A program made the position numbers and the translations under genes. From Silene conica (lineage: Eukaryota > Streptophyta > Magnoliopsida > Caryophyllales > Caryophyllaceae), in NCBI GenBank assembly GCA_029255685.2, contig CM055318.2, positions 7,197,001 through 7,261,000 of the forward strand: a DNA stretch of 64,000 bases. The letters are read 5' to 3'. Numbering within the stretch: the stretch's first letter is position 1; each line of letters opens with the position of its first letter. The notes beneath the pieces are model-generated. The model was not told where the DNA came from. It made no database searches and saw only the letters and a program-made list of their open reading frames with translations. Of the stretch, positions 34,001 through 49,000 are shown piece after piece.

Positions 34001-37000
34001 ACACTCGACAATCAGACATGGGTATGACTCTTGGACACCTCATTTTAGACCAAAATATGCGTACTTTTCAAAAAAAATAGTCAAGGTCAGACACTTGGAC
34101 GCGCACCCATTTTGGATACTTCTATAGTAACATAGCCCTATATATACTTGTATTTTTGGATACTGCTTTTGTGTGACTTGAAATTGAACTTCATTATGTA
34201 ATGTGTGTGTTGTTTAAGTTAACTTTTCCATACGGCTGGAGCTGGACGACATCGTTGTTGCTTGGTGGACTTCTAAGTGCAACTGATCCTGTAGCCGTTG
34301 TAGCTCTATTGAAAGAACTTGGTGCAAGCAAAAAACTGAGTACCATAATTGAGGGGGAATCCTTGATGAATGACGGGTGATACTTTAATCTGCCATCATA
34401 CAATTTACTTTCATGTGACAGTGACTAGGGTTTATAATTATAGATACCAATAAGATTGAAACGTGCTAGCATCTAATTTCAGGACTGCGATTGTCGTATA
34501 CCAGCTTCTCTTTCAAATGGTCCTTGGTCGAAGCTTCGGCTTGGCAGCAATTGTGAAGTATTTGGCTCAAGTTTCACTTGGAGCGTGAGTGTCTTTTATC
34601 TCATGAGTTATTTTGTACAGTATAAGACTGTTTCTTTAATGTTAGCATTTTCTTCTTGCTCTTTCCGTGCAGTGTAGGAATCGGCATTGCGTTCGGAATA
34701 GTGTCAGTATTGTGGCTTGGATTTATTTTCAGTGATACTGTAATTGAGATATCATTGACATTTGCTTTGAGTTATGTTGCCTATTATGCTGTAAGATGCT
34801 TTCTCTCGTGGACAATTCATGTTCCTGCTCTTGATTTACCACCTTTAAATCTTGATCTTATTGATTGCTTGTCTTCTTTTGCAATAAACTCTTGTTATTC
34901 TTTCTGAAGTTATTTGCCTATTGCTCTTCGCAATATCTTTGTAGTGTTGAGTGTGAAATATATTACTCCTTCCTATTTTCTGGAATTGCCTTATACTATG
35001 TTTTTGGCACAAAGATCAATATACTCGAGTGAGGTACGCTGCTTCTTAGAATTAGTAAAGAAAGTGGTAATTTAACAAAAGAGTTTAAGCCTTAAGGGAC
35101 ATGAAGCTCAACCCCTTCACGGGTAAGTAACAAAGTACCCATACAAAAATTGCATCATCGCAGACGTACACTACTCCACAATAAACCTCTGCTGGCACTG
35201 GTCATTTCTGTATTATTGGTAGCCCCCCCACCCCCCCCCCCTCTCCCCCGCTTTTTTTCTTTCTCTGTTCTCAATACGCACATGCGCACGTCTCCACATC
35301 CTTGACCTCCACCACCATCACTCCACCTCATCGCCCTCACACTAACTTCTTGTCTGACCTTGCACCACCAGTAGTCCATTTCCTATTACCGCTATCCTAC
35401 TTCTCCTGCTACATCAGGCCACCTCTCTTATTTTGACCTGGGACATGCCTCCCTTCAGCCAGAATGAAGTTTGATCCTCCCAGGCCTGAAGTTTCACTAA
35501 ATTGCTGGGGTGTGTGAGGAGTTTCAACACTTTTACACAGGTCCTTGGGCCGAGGGAAATTTGGTAGACCTGAACTTTGTTTCCGATTCTCTTTTTAAGT
35601 TATTTATTTATTTTATTTTATGTAGTTTTTGACTTATAGATAGGCTCCATTTAAAAGTTGTAGTGGTAATGAAGCATTATAAATCAAATAGAAGGCATGA
35701 AGCAAAGAATGGAGTATTTTTTAGATTTGGAGAGATAAAATAAAAGGGACCATCAAATTGAAAAAGCGACAATATGTTGGAATGGACTTAGTAATTTGGA
35801 CGGGGCTTCTCTTTAGCACATTTAGTCAACAACCAAGCTTTGAAACCGCAGAGGTATTGATACACAAATAACTTCAGAAAAGATCAAAAGTTTTAATGAA
35901 GTAAACATATATTGAAGTGTTTGTCAGCTTATTATTACTTGCACTTGGTTCTTGTGCTCTCAAATCATTTGCTTGTTACTTGTCAACTTATAAGCTTCCT
36001 TTTAGGTATTGACCTTAAAGTTGCACTCCACATTTAGTTGTAGATATTTAGGGAGTTAGGTCTTAGCTTAGATACCTTCTCAACAGTTTTTTGGATCTGC
36101 TTTTGTTTGACTATGTGATAGGCACAAGAGGGAGCTAAGGTCTCTGGTGTCCTGGCAGTTATGAGCTTCGGAATGTAAGTCATTTTGAACTTTAACTTAT
36201 TTATGTCTTGAAGAATTTATTTGAGAACAAAAGTAAAGAACCATTTTAAATATTTAATGGTGGCTGACAGGTTCTATGCAGTTGCTGCTAGGACAGCATT
36301 TAAAGGCGAAAGTCAGGAGAGCTTGCACCACTTTTGGTATTGCTTAATGCCATTTTTAAGATGTGTTTGACTAAATTTAATCTTATGATAGATCTCTTAT
36401 TAAACATATGCTGAGCTACTGTCAAGGGAATTATGTTTTTGGGGGATGGGGACTTTTTTTCAGGTGGTTGGGACTATTTTGAGGTGGTGGGGGTGGAGTC
36501 GACATGGCAGTGGTGGTGGGTGTTGTGATAGATTGAGTTGGAGTATGGGGCGTGGTGGGTGGCCGGAGATTTATTGCCGGTGCTGAGTAATGGTTCAAAG
36601 CAAGTCATTAGAATAATGCATTAGTGAAAAGGTGAGTTATTGAAACATGAGCTAGTGATATAATGGTGAGAATAAGTTTTTGGCTTAAGTGACACGTAGA
36701 GCATGTTACTTATCTTTCACTTTTATATTAGTGAAAACGCGAGTTATTGAAACATGAGCTAGTGATATAATGGTGAGAATAAGTTTTTGGCTTATGAGTG
36801 ACACGTAGAGCATGTTACTTATCTTTTACATTTATATTATAGTATATGTTATCTAATCTTGTGAGCCAGGAATCATTTTACCTTATAATGTGCACCAAAT
36901 AATAAACAATATGCCTCATTACATTGTTTACCCTCTCCTTTACCAACAGCCGGATGTTGCAGATTGGTGTGGTGGAGTTGGGTTGGTGGAGGTCACTAGG

Positions 37001-40000
37001 TCAAATGTGAGAGAGGATGAGGGGTGAATAATGTTTATATGTGAGGATATACGGGTATTTGCTTGGCTTATTTTTGCCATTTGAGGAAATAGTGCAAATC
37101 CAGCGAATGACCCTAAAATGAAATGCGCTGCTTAGCCAAAGAATGGGAGGGAGTATTAATTACTCCGTATAATAGAAAACAAACTATATTAAAACAATGG
37201 AGAATCAATTTATTCACTGCTATCATCTCTTCACTTCAATAACAATTTGACGCGGTTTGATTAGCTGTGATTTGATTCCTTGTTGCTTAAGAGCAATTTC
37301 AAACTGTACTTGATCACTTTCCACTCATGGAGTTGTCAGGACTCAGGGCCTAGGGTAGCACTGTAACAGCTTGTGGTTGTTTGGCCTGATGGCTGAGTTT
37401 GTGTTAAGATATAGTGTTTATTTCATGGGTTAGGAGCATGATGTAACAAGCTAGACTTGCCTCATTTTTGGTATATTTGCGTTCTCACTTCTCACACTTT
37501 TTATTACATGTGTTGCATAATTTCATATTGGCAAGCAACAACAACGACAACATTACCCCAATGCCTCAATGGCCCCGCAAATCTTAGCTACCTCACACAT
37601 CTGAATTTCATTATACCGTTTGGCATACCACTCACTACAGAGTTGGACACAAAGCTAAATGGGTACTTCATTTAACTTTCACTATTTCATAATCTATTAT
37701 CCGGCTGGCCCATTTCCAGTTTTTCTGTTGTCTAATTTTCTTATTACTAGTCAGATTTTCTTTTTAAACACTCCTTTTTTTCTCAGTACAGAAGTAATAA
37801 TTTACTTTTTACACTTGAACTTACAAATGTAAGCGAATTTTGCAGTATGTATAAGCGAAATTTTGCTGTTATAAGCGGTTTTTTTTCTCCTACAGGGAGA
37901 TGGTGGCATACATAGCAAATACACTAATCTTCATATTGAGGTACTTACTTCATTTTTTTATGTTTATTTTTTTGGCTTGAAGATACTAGGTTTAGAGTTA
38001 GTGGTTCCATTAGGTTGACACGCTATATTATTTATGCAACCCTTTGGTATATCTCAGATACACTGCTTTGTATGAACACAGATATATGTAAAGCCTCTTG
38101 TTCCTTAGTACTGGGTGTTTCTTATTCGTTAATTTACTCCATGGAAAGAAATGAGGTACTCGAATGTTGCATTTCCCCATTCTGTTCTCTACCTATTGTT
38201 AGTTTCAGCTTGAAATGGTTTAGGAGATGTTCTGCGTTATAGTGCACATGAATACATGATCAATTTGCTATGTCTAGTGAATAGATACAAAAGCAGAACT
38301 TCTTTCTTCTTCTGTTAATTGGGATTTATATTCTGGTCATGCACAAATCCACTAAACTTTGTTGTCAATGCGTTATACTCCCTCCGTACCACACCAAAGG
38401 TAATACTTACTATAAACGGACGTAGCACACCAAAGTAACATTCCTTTTTTTGACCCACAACATTACCAAGTTATCCTAATACAGTTATAGCCATTTGATG
38501 TTTACACAAAATGCCTTACATATCCCACCTAACAACCCACAGTTACATACCCCACCTTTTTTTCCTTCTTTACCCTTATTTTTTCCGCCTTTTCTTAAAT
38601 ACTCTTTTTTTCCCTACGTTACCTTTGCTGTGGTACGGAGGGAGTAATATCCAGTGTGGAATGCGATTCTAATTGTTTCCTATTTGACGATGTGTTCTGA
38701 AAGATGGGGTCACCATTGGTATTATGTCCTCTTAGAAGGCTTATTCCAAGATTTACGTTACTCGAGCTACAGCATTTACTTAAAAGAATCCCACCTAGTC
38801 GCTTACGGTGATATAAGGAAAATCTGATGTATGCAGCCTTAAACATTTTCAAATATTGGAAACAGAGGGAATTTTTTTACAGTGAAACGTACTGAAAACT
38901 GCTTCGAAAGTGTCAATTTACCTGTGGCTGATGGCAGGTTCACAATAGAAGAAACACAACCATTTTTTGTGACCCATAATCTTTGGCTTAGTTAGATTTA
39001 ATTATTGGGATGGCAACTGTTCAGTTAATCTGAAACATTTGGGTGGAGTACTCACTCTCTCATGGTTACCGAATTCGCTCGGTGCTCTGCCAATCGTGAA
39101 TTGTTAAAAGCAAATTCTATCATGTTGCTTATTGAAAATACATGTAACACACATTCTATAAGAGCGAATCACGAATTGGTAAGGACATGCACTGTAATGT
39201 AATTGGTTACGTAGGTGAAATCTTCTTTTCCTCCTTAGATCTATAAGTTGCTTTTTCAAGTTGGTAATATATTCTCTCTTTCTGTAACCTTCTTTTTCAC
39301 AAATATACATACACCAATTTTATAGGTAAGCTTACTATGGTAGTTTGAGTGCGCAATATTCTCGCTCTTTTTGTTTACTGGCCACACCCGTAGGTTCCTT
39401 TTTATATACGTTGTCACCCCCTGTTGTCCTTTCAATTATTTAATATGCTTACGCTTTTACCTGTCAAATAAAAGTAATGATGAAGCAACGGCGGTATTTC
39501 GAAATGTTGCCATATTGGTCGACGAGTTCAAAATAGGGTTGGTTGTTTCTAGGTGTGCCATATAATGGGAAACAATGTAATGGTGGCTTGGAAATCCAAT
39601 CCGTAACTTAACAGGAAAATTTTCCTGTTAGTGGAGTCAATTAGGCTACACGTTGGTTGTTTCTAGGTGTGCCATATACTGGGAAACAATGTAATGGTTG
39701 CTAACACAAGTGTAAGACTGCGTACGTCCGACACCCCCCCTCACCCAACCCCACAATTTGCGCGAGCCATTGAGGCATTGGGATAATGTTGCTGTTGTTG
39801 TGTCTTATATAGTCTTATTGCTGTGCAGCGGCGCTGTTATAGCACAAGGTGTTCTGACCAGTGACAGTATATTTGAGAACCATGGTAAATTTCTTATTCT
39901 TGTGAACTTTTCTCTTTACACGAGTTTTCGACCTATCTTCATTACAAAGCGATGGTTTTTGTGAAAGCTATTTGAAGCTTGTTTATAGGTATCATGATTT

Positions 40001-43000
40001 CTTGAGAAAACGAATCCCACATAGTATTCTTTCTTTTTATCTGAACAGCACCTACTAGTTTGCTTTAACTCTTTGCGTACTGATGTTGATTACATTTTAT
40101 ACTTCTACGAGTCAACCTGACCCTGGCAAAGGGCACAACTTATTTTTAGCCTTGAATCCATCTTGGTTTTACATATGAGAAAATTTGATACAGTTAGCTA
40201 AATCGCAAGAAAAGAACACAAATTGATGTGTTCACAGTTTTTTAACACCAATTTTCGATGCTCTCCATGATTTACATGAGACCTCAACCCTTGGTTCATT
40301 TCTAGGTATCTCATGGGGCTATCTGATCCTCCTATATGTGTATGTTCAAGTTTCTCGGGCATTAGTAGTTGGCACATTGTTCCCATTTCTACAATATTTT
40401 GGATATGGCTTGGATTGGAAAGAAGCTATTATTTTGGCATGGTCAGGCTTACGGGGAGCCGTCGCATTGTCTCTTTCACTCTCTGTTAAGGCAAGTTCTT
40501 GTATTATATGTTATATATATTCTGTTGTTTGATGTGCTTTTCGTCAAGAAACCTGGTACAGTTAAAAATCTTCCTTTTCAAGAATCTCTGAGATAAAAAA
40601 TTGTGTGGTTTAGGATGTGATATGAACACCCATGGATAATGTACTTCAAGTGTGTTCATTTTTTCTGCTGTCTAAGTTTAAAACAGTGCGCTTCGATCGC
40701 GCTTAAGCCCAAGACTTAAAGTGGCACTAGCCAAAACACCCCAGTACGCCTTGTAGATAAAGCACAGCTATCAAAGTGCACTACTATACTGTTTCATATT
40801 ATCTTCTTCTAGTTCTTTTATTTATGTGCTTCCATCTGCAACCTTATGCTTAGCTTTTACTCATTTGCAAGTTATCTCTTTTTAGAATCCAAAAGGATAT
40901 TGTTGCATGGAACTTTGTTTTTAAAAATACAATTTTTTTTGCAAAAAAATCCCTGTTTAAGAGGCGCGTGCCTTTGCCTCACACTAGCACCTTTTCGCTA
41001 TTGGTCCTCATTGCCTCGGTGCGCCTCATGCCTTTTAAAACTAAGTCTGTGGTCAGCCTTCTTATAGAATGTCCTTGCCATCACATTATGCAAGTTTATT
41101 GAAATATTGATAGGTTAGATTATTCCTGGTACAAGCTCTTTGAAGTATTAGCAGTTAGCACGGAGGGAGAAGGCATAAAAGCACTCAGAATATTAAATGA
41201 AAGACTAATATAGGATTCTCGTGTCATTTTCATGGAAAAATGATGCAATTATTGAGTGGCATTTAATTCCCTGCCAAATTGCAGCTTATTATCACTTCTT
41301 AGAGATGAGGCTAGTTCGTCATGGGGAAACCAATCCTTGATTTGGCCTGCGAACAAATGGAGCCATTTCAACCTCAGCCCTGTTGACATGAATGAAAGCT
41401 CTGCCTTGTATGGGCAAATGAAACAATGATATTTCTTATTTTTGCTTAGTTTTACATAGGCGAGGTCAGATGAATTTTCCTGATGAACCAAAAATTGCAA
41501 CCCTGGCTCGCATTAGGTTATTCTTGGCAGGCTACAGAGGCTTGTCATGCAGCCAGTTTAGTACTCACTGACCACCTCTGTCCATTTCATATTACATGTA
41601 TACATAGTTATCTACATTATGGAGGTTTCAACAATTCATTTTGGTAACAATATTACTTTTGCTGATTTATGTAAAAATGATTTTATCATTATCAGACATT
41701 TTACACGATTGATATAGATATGGATGCAAGTTTTTCATTGTACCATCAATTTATAGAGATTACATTGGTCAAACCCTCTTATTGAATCACCCCTGATTTC
41801 TTGTAGCTGTCTATTCATTTCAAATGATTTCCAAGAATTCAACTAAATTTTTTTCTGCTATTTCAGCGTTCCAGTGGTGACACATCTCGCCTTAGCTCGC
41901 AAACTGGAACACTGGTATGAACCTGATTTACTGGTGGATTTCAAGTTTTCTAATATTCATTTGAATATTTGTGATCATTGTGGTGACTTGTTTGTCGCAG
42001 TTTGTCTTCTTCACAGGTGGAATTGTAATCTTGACATTAATTTTGAATGGATCAACCACACAATTTCTTTTACATTTTTTGGGACTGGCAAAGTTATCAG
42101 CAACGAAAGTAAGCTTTTGGTTGGATAGTTCGGATTATTTTATTGTTAGAGCAGTCTTCATTCAGAAGATGGGTCTTTGCAGAGGTAGTGTAGGCACAAT
42201 GATAATTAGTAGTCCCCTAAATATCCCTTTCAACAGCATGCACTTTTAGTTTGGTATGAGGTCAAATGCTAACCCATGCTTTTCTCTTTCCATTTCGTTC
42301 CTAATCAAATCACGAATAGAAACTTCTCTTTGAGTTGGGTTATGATTTTGAAGAAAAGGTTCTCTAAAGATTTTGCACCATCATGTAATAAAAGAAGGAT
42401 GACAAATACTTCTTTGGTTACGAAGATAATGAAATACAGCAAAAAGACTTTCTAGTATACTTCCTTGTTATTGTGGGTGCAATTTGCTTTATGGGTCCTC
42501 CAAAAAGTGTCTTCAGCAATACATAGATAAGACTGCTTACATCTGAGCCCTCCTTACCCCGCTATTTGTGGGAGCTCTTCAGGACTAGGGTGATGTTATG
42601 TTGATATTACTTATTAGCAAAGAAAATGGAATTGATTTCAGAGTAAGAGTATGTTATTGCCAAACTCAACGTCCTCTACAAAACATGCTTGACTCTTAAT
42701 CAAATGGTTTATTTTAGCATCTGTTTCAAAAATCAAGACTATGTTGTTCGATGAATCTTCCCTAGCAGCCATTATTTCAAACTTCAGTAGTAGTGTATTG
42801 TCCTTTAAGAAGATGAATCTCTGCAAATGAATTATGTTGCAGCTAGTCTACTTCATGATATATAGGGATGCAAGTACAACCACATTCAGATGCCTGATTT
42901 TTCATCTTTGCTGTTCTTCAGATATCTGCCTGTATTGATGGTTCAGTAATTAGTTCACGAGGCACTTCGAGGCTCTTATATGAGATAGATTTGTAGTAGT

Positions 43001-46000
43001 AGTATTACCCAATTATGCTTTTCATAGGATTCCTTGTCCTCTATCGTCTCTTCATTGCTTTAATAGTGTAAAAATACGTGAAAAAGTATAGTAACAATGA
43101 TTATAACAACTATTAATAATAGTTCTGTTAAGTGTTAGAGAGAGAGAGTAATAATTATGCTTTCCGTAGAAATTGCATTGTCCTTTTTTATCAAAATCTA
43201 TTAAGTTCACAGAGCACCAAGTGCAAGCCTCTTGAATTACACGGAGAAGATGAAGAAATGCTACAAGGATATACATAAAAAAATTCTGCTACTGCATACC
43301 TAAATGCCAAATAATTCGGAGCAATGTGAGATGGGTTTTGCTATTGAAACCATCGCTGAACTTGGCCTTATGAATATATTTAATGCTGAACATATAAGCT
43401 AACACTAATTATTCTTCTACTTTGTAGTCAACAAGTTTGATTTTATATTTGTATAATTGGATATATATGCTGTCATTGATCTAATCAACTGGTGTTATCA
43501 GTATCCATCATTTTACAGTTACACTGTTGTAGCAGAATAGTTGTACTCATATTCGTTGTTTGTATCAGAGGCGCATGATGCAATTTACAATGTACGAAAT
43601 GGAAAAGAAGGCATTAGAGGCATTTGGCAATCTTGGCGAAGATGAGGAGCTGGGACCTGCTGATTGGCCCACTGTTAAAAGATATATTAAGAGCTTAAAC
43701 AGCATTGATGGGGAGCGCATCCATCCGCATGATGCTTCTGTATCTGGGGGCAATATAGATTCCATGAATCTGGAAGATATGCGTGTACGCCTGTTAAATG
43801 GTACTGTCCTCTTAATTTCTGTTTCTTGCGCTGTTCTTGTAATTCTTTTAGACTTCATCTGATATCCAATAGACTAGCTGCTTAGTTTGGAAAACCTGCT
43901 GTGCGCTGTTCTTGTAATTCTTTTAGACTTCATCTGATATCCAATAGACTAGCTGCTTAGTTTGGAAAACCTGCTGTGGCCAGTGGCATACATTATACTT
44001 TATGAATCTATTCATTTGTAAAGTTAGTATTTGCTTCATATGAATTTGAACTAGCTTAGCTGTGTGGGATTATACACATTGACTGAATGAGAGGATATAC
44101 AAGTCTGACACCCACAGACCCATTTATGTTGAACTGAAGTCCTACAAGCACATCCCTTGGTGAAGATCCATCATAAATCCATATCTTACCATCTTCATCT
44201 TCTTTATTGATTGCTATTTCTTGTTAGTGTTCTTAGATCTGTTGATATTTTGTGGTCACATATTCTTATAATTACATTCTTTTGGAACAGTTATTTTGTA
44301 TATTGCCAGTCATTTTTTAGTATGCTACGTGAGATGGGAAAGCAATTGAGTGTTGATGCATTTTAGACACAATTTGGTTGTAGCCTTGTTGGTCATCCCG
44401 ACACAACTTGTATGGCCTGGAGTAAGGATGCATGCATTCAATCCCCCTTATCCCGCCACATGAAGTAGTTGTTGTTGTATGTGAGATGGAAAAATGACTA
44501 GTTGTTTCTTGTCTCCGGTTTGCGGAAAAAGATCTATTACAATGATATCGTGCATAACTTGATAAGCCCCCTTGTGCATAGCAAAACTTATCTGTGGGAG
44601 AAGATATATGGTACTTGATTTCCATAGGATTTGATTTGTGTCTGCTTTGGATGTATTCTGATTAGCCTTGATTTATGTACTGATACAGGTGTCCAAGCTG
44701 CTTACTGGGTGATGCTTGATGAAGGAAGGATCACTCAAAGTACTGCAAACATCTTAATGCAGTCAGTTGACGAAGCTCTTGATTTGGTAGCCCTTGAACC
44801 GTTGTGTGATTGGAAGGGATTGAAACAAAATGTTCATTCTCCAAACTACTATAAATTCCTGCAAGGCAGCGCCTTTCCAAAAAAGATGGTTACATATTTT
44901 ACAGTTGAAAGATTAGAAGCTGGATGTTACATATGTGCTGCATTCCTGCGAGGCCATAGAATTGCTCGTAGGCAACTCCATGATTTCATCGGTGAGTGCA
45001 CTCCATACCATGGTTGATTAGTGTCTATTTTATATACAATTTTACTGTCATGTCTACTTTCATTACAGAAATATGCAATAATATTCTACAGGAATATATA
45101 TCACATAAATAACCTTGAAAAGTTTAATTAGGTACAAATGTACAATAATGTTCATCAATAATCTTCCTACAACAGTTCACTATGGTTAGTTTTATCTTCC
45201 AATGAACTTGGCAGGTGATAGTGAGATTTCTTCTATTGTGATCAATGAAAGTGAGGCAGAAGGAGAGGAAGCAAAAAAGTTCCTGGAAGACGTTCGTATC
45301 ACATTTCCCGAGGTTGTGTCATATCATAGTCACTCTTGGAACTTTTTAGTTTCCATTGTGATGTCAAGCTCTCTCCTTCACTTGTTAAATTTTTATATAT
45401 TGGCTTCAATGGATAAACCAAACATCATGCTTCTTTAACATTAATATCTGTTTCAGGTTTTACAAGTTGTGAAAACGAGGCAAGTAACGCATGCAGTGCT
45501 GCAACATTTAACTGAATATGTTCAGAGTCTAGAGAAGTCTGGAATACTTGAAGAGAAAGAGATGATCCATCTTCATGATGCTGTCCAGGTGACTCTACAT
45601 TTCAGTTTGCCTTTACCAATATCTTTACAATCTGTTTAATTTGTCTATTAAAATATCGTGTCATTCTTCCAGACTGATTTGAAAAAGCTTCTGCGTAATC
45701 CTCCAGCAGTTAAGATTCCAAAGGTTAGAGATTTAATCATTACTCAACCTCTTTTGGGAGCTCTTCCGGTGAATGTTCGTAATATGCTTGTTGGCTCTAC
45801 CAAAGAGGAAGTTAAATTACATGGCATGACCCTATACAAGGAGGGATCTAAGCCAAATGGAGTCTGGCTTATATCAAACGGGGTAGTGAAGGTAACATAA
45901 TAATTGCATAATCTTTGGTTCAAGAAATCAATTTCTTCATGACTTTTGACGGATGAGAGCTTCTTTATGTGTAGTGGTCAAGTAAGAACAGAAGAAATAA

Positions 46001-49000
46001 ACATGCCTTACATCCAACTTTTACTCATGGAAGTACGTTGGGACTGTATGAAGCGCTGATTGGAAAACCCTATTTATGTGATATGATCACAGATTCTGTT
46101 GCAGTTTGCTTCTATTTTGAAACTGAGAAGTTTTTGGCTGTTTCGAAAGCAGATCCTTCGGTTGAAGATTTCTTATGGAAGGTATATTAATTTGAGATTT
46201 TTAAAAACTTACATTGAAATTCAAGTTTTCGTTTGGACTTTTTTTGGTAGAATTTTACTTTTGGACTTGAAACACTGCTTCAGTTAATGTCATGTTCAGG
46301 AGAAAAATCTCCCTCTTTTCTATGTGCTACTCTTGTGTCTTCCTTTTACCTCATTTGCTTATTGGTGAAGGTAGGGAGTTCTTTGTAAATTTTGAACTAT
46401 AGACCTGATAAATATTCTATCTAACGGAGAATTGGCTACAAATAAAGATGGCAGAAGAGCTGGTCAAAATAAAATTGTAAAATCGCAGTTGTTATTAGTT
46501 CTTAACAGCAAGGCAGCAGCCTATTGCAACGATTAGAACTACTTAGCCCGTCGCATTTTTCCGAAGAAAGTTTGTTTTGGCTAGAATCCTCATTGACGCA
46601 CATTTGTGGGAGGTGCTATGTGACAGAATAATTCAACAACGTGCCTGTGAGATGTTCCATTTATTTACATATAAATGGTGATTGCCTCAACGAGAAAAGA
46701 ACTTATAAAAGCAGCTGCTTTTTCTTTCCTTTTGCTATAGTGGCTCTTTTTTTATCTGTTGAAAAATGGAGTCACATCCTCTTCAGAAAGAACTCTGAAC
46801 TGTTGCCTTATAGTGATGTAAGAAGCATCTTGGTTCAAGTCATCAAGAAGAGTTCAAAATAGTTAGCTCTGTATATTCTACTCAAAGCTGTATTTCCTTC
46901 TATTTCTGTGTAAACCTACTTTCTATGTCCAGTGTCTCTTACTGGTTTCCATTCAAGACGTTAAACTGTGTCTGAGTGATGATAACTATCTTTATTTGTC
47001 TAGTACTCTAGTTTCATTATTAGATTCAGTTTTTGGAGCTTATTAATTGAAATTGGCCAAGTACAAAGAGAGAAGTAAGAAATTGAAAGAGGTACCTTAT
47101 AATCCTCTCTAGTCTGTTGTACTAGTTTCATTTTTTGTAATTGTTAGGTAAATAGTATTTGTGGAAATATTACTATCGAGTTTGGCTGGGGGAGTACAAA
47201 GTTAAAAATGAGAATGCGATGGTTCAATGGTCTTAAGAAGCATAATGTCATTTGAAGGCTGAGACGTGTCGGTCATAATTCAGCTCAGTTTCTTTATTTC
47301 AATATTTGTGAAAGTATAACGAACAACTCCCTTGCAATGTTGACCACTTGACCTACCTCTTGTTTTGATTCTTGTTAGTAGACCCCAATTTATTTTGAGA
47401 CCAAAGCTTTCCTGTTTTCTGTTCATTCTTTTTCCCTGGGGAATTTATTACTGCTGTTAATGGTCAGAACTATTTTTGTATTAAAGTAAGAGATTAGGAA
47501 GACTCCATTCTGTTCGTTTGTAAATACAATGGAATAATGAGGTTATTCTTTATTCTCTCTGCTTCAGGAAAGTGCTATAGTGCTTGCCAAAATTTTGCTT
47601 CCTCAAATATTTGAGAGCATGTCAATGCAAGACATGAGGAAGCTCAATGCAGAGAGGTCAATATTGAATACGTACGTGAGTGATGAAACTATAGAAGTCC
47701 CAGGACACTCCATTGGGCTCTTGTTGGAAGGCTATTTAAAAAGCCACTCTCTCGTTGGAGATCTAATAGCATCACCGGCTGTGTTATGGCCTGCAAAAGG
47801 AAATTTAAGTTTTCTCAGCGAGGATGGATCTGGTCAGTTGCTCTTCTTTTTTTCTTATTTTTTTATACCTGAACACTTTAGGGTTTCCAGTTTCAAGGTT
47901 GGAGACTCATTATTCTTTAATTTCTAGATTATCATGGAATGAAGCAAGTTAACTCAACAAAATAGTGTTTCTTTTTTGGTAACTAAATCATAATCATGCG
48001 ATACAATATTCATCATACGTTCTCTAGAAATGCCTCTATGTTCACAGGAGTAAGATTGCGGTCTTCTTCCCCTCCTCCCCTCCCCTCTCCTCTTCCACCC
48101 CACCCCCACACACCTCGCCGTTGGCAGGGCGTGTTCTGAAAGTGGGCAGTGTTGCTATAAGGACACATTCGGATTAATCATGTTATCTTTGGCTTTTGTT
48201 AGGATATAAATCAACAAGTTTTTCTTATCAAGGATCTTCGTATCACGTTGAGACAAGAGCCAGGGTAATACTATTTGATATGGCGGCTTTTTATGCTGAT
48301 AAGACTGTCCAGAGCCGAAAATCTTCATTGCTCCGTGACCGGCCCACTAGATCAGCTGCTGGAGAGCACGGTGGTCTTTTGAGCTGGCCTGAGCATTACG
48401 TCAAGTCCCAACAGCATCAGGGAGATGTCCAAGACGCTGACAACAGAAACAACTTATCGACTACAGCAATGCAGCTTAGCATCTATGGCAGCAAGGTAAT
48501 GTACATTTTGTACTTGTATTATATGATGTGAGAAAGCAGCCCAGCTTTAAACTGTAGAGCTTAATTACTTGAACGGTGCATTATGGTAAAATGTTAGTGT
48601 TCTATCTGGTGGTTTTGAGGGGGTGGGGGTGGGTGTTGTTCATCCCATTATATTCACTTCTGTAATTGTTTTATTATTTCAAGTACTCAAATAGGATACT
48701 TTTACGGTGGAAATTTAGGTACAGCCCTTATTTGACAAAATGGATCGAGTTATTATCAAAATATTTTTAAGGGGCATTTTCAATTTGTAATCATAAGAAC
48801 GCTCCATATTTTTTATTTGTTTTTGAATAGGTAAAATACCCTTCATTCCGACCTGAGAACCTCAAACGGAATGGCCATGAGAAGTCATTACATTCTCAGT
48901 CATATCCTAGTTTCCCGGTTGACGATCAACGTCCTCTAATCTCTGTAAGATCAGAAGGATCGACTACTGCTAGGAAAGGACTTAATGACAGGTTGGCAAA

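Noticed and set aside
34656-34907. A separate 83-aa gene
   Set aside because: It is SOS1 exon 7 read on into the following intron. Many other short frames between 28 and 49 kb are likewise exon read-through or shadows.
35220-35250. Poly-C/pyrimidine tract in SOS1 intron 7
   Set aside because: A simple low-complexity run. The - strand frame across it is a composition artefact.
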